Positions 51,084 through 51,657 of a DNA stretch of 51,657 nucleotides are shown piece after piece. Numbering within the stretch: the stretch's first letter is position 1; each line of letters begins with the position of its first letter. Below the pieces are notes generated by a model. The model had not been told where the DNA came from and searched no databases. It was given only the letters and a program-made list of their open reading frames with translations. Source of the stretch: Beijerinckiaceae bacterium (GTDB lineage: Bacteria > Pseudomonadota > Alphaproteobacteria > Rhizobiales > Beijerinckiaceae); NCBI GenBank assembly GCA_019745195.1, contig JAIETL010000079.1:1-51657 (forward strand), given 5' to 3'. Position numbers and translations under genes: made by a program.

Positions 51084-51620
51084 ATGCCCTCGTTACGCAC
51101 CATTTCCATCGCCGCTCTCGCCGGCCTCGGCCTGCTCGCCTTCGCCGGCCCGGCCGCCGCCGACCGCATCCGCAATCCGACCGCCGTCTTCGCCGGGCTC
51201 GACAAGATCACCGGGCGCATCATCTCCTTCGAGGTCGCGGTCGACGAGACGGTGCAGTTCGGCGCGCTGCAGTTGACTCCGCGAGTCTGCTGGACGCGGC
51301 CGCCGACGGAGGCGCCGCAGACCACGAGCTTCACCGAGGTCGACGAGGTGACGTTCTCGAACGAATACCGCCGCATCTTCACCGGCTGGATGTATGCCGC
51401 GAGCCCCGGACTGCACGGCGTCGAGCACGCGATCTACGATGTCTGGCTGACCGACTGCAAAGGCGGCACCGAGCTGGTGGTCGATCCCAAGGAGCCCGAG
51501 GCTCCGGTCGCCGAGGAGCCGCGCCGGCCGCGCACGACGCCGATGTTGCCAAGGCGACGTTCGCGCAGATTTCCCTGGCGAGCTACATCGTCGCGGGCGT
51601 CGTCGGGGCCGGGACGCTGA
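51084..51620 (+). CDS. DUF2155-domain protein (possible frameshift near the C-terminus)
   Basis: Exported protein with a signal peptide to about residue 26 (LLAFAGPAAA). The DUF2155 domain is clear: NPTAVFAGLDKITGRIISFEV, LTPRVCWTRPPTE, RRIFTGWMYAASPGL and YDVWLTDCKGG are landmarks; two Cys probably pair. After about residue 145 the frame turns Arg/Ser-rich with poor third-position GC, and stops at 51620. The -1 frame from about 51520 to the window end has high third-position GC and encodes a hydrophobic helix (SLASYIVAGVVGAGTLTYAL). A one-base deletion, real or technical, would explain this. The gene normally follows the NDUFA12-family gene. Confidence 0.8.
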   Translation: MPSLRTISIAALAGLGLLAFAGPAAADRIRNPTAVFAGLDKITGRIISFEVAVDETVQFGALQLTPRVCWTRPPTEAPQTTSFTEVDEVTFSNEYRRIFTGWMYAASPGLHGVEHAIYDVWLTDCKGGTELVVDPKEPEAPVAEEPRRPRTTPMLPRRRSRRFPWRATSSRASSGPGR

Positions 51621-51657
51621 CCTATGCGCTGTTCCCCCGCTCTCCCAAGAAGGCTGC

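Overview
This 51.7 kb window comes from a GC-rich alphaproteobacterial chromosome. The marks are YajC-SecD-SecF followed by Mth938-like and NDUFAF6-like genes, an NDUFA12-family protein, a DUF2155 protein, a phasin, adenosylcobalamin-dependent ribonucleotide reductase and many solute-binding-protein ABC transporters. It fits Hyphomicrobiales, perhaps a Bosea-like genus; the genus is a guess. No rRNA, tRNA, CRISPR array, transposase or prophage gene was seen.

Layout: 0-3.3 kb is the end of a phosphate uptake locus (pstA, pstB, phoU, phoB). 3.3-8.3 kb is a catabolic unit: a CodA/AtzC-like amidohydrolase, a GntR regulator and a divergent SsuB/TauB-type ABC transporter, with the same 14-base motif ahead of both hydrolase and transporter. 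8.5-16.2 kb is a dipeptide-type ABC operon with two tandem binding proteins behind a good sigma-54 promoter. 16.3-25 kb is a carbon-compound cluster: beta-keto acid cleavage enzyme, lambda-crystallin-like dehydrogenase, a branched-chain-amino-acid-type transporter whose permease and both ATPases are one polypeptide, GntR regulator and SDR. 25-30.6 kb is the DUF815 ATPase, yajC-secD-secF, and homologues of complex I assembly factors NDUFAF3 and NDUFAF6. 30.6-37 kb holds an SDR, DUF1489, panC, a vWA/DnaJ pair, a SPOR-tailed D,D-carboxypeptidase and a phasin. 37-43.1 kb holds a UxaA-type dehydratase, aminotransferase, sirtuin, LysE exporter and a double cold-shock protein.

43.1-44.9 kb is unlike the rest: gene-poor, partly AT-richer, with a 47-residue gene, a divergent candidate structured RNA with its own terminator, and a 72-residue orphan gene behind a perfect hairpin. 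This is the strongest candidate for something undescribed. 44.9-48.6 kb is nrdJ. 49.4-51.7 kb has a lipoprotein, an NDUFA12-family protein, a ParDE-type toxin-antitoxin pair and a DUF2155 gene that seems to change frame near its end.

Sixteen hairpin-forming intergenic repeats of six families fill most gaps; one supplies the C-terminus and stop codon of the amidohydrolase. Long antisense or read-through frames, common at this GC content, were left out.
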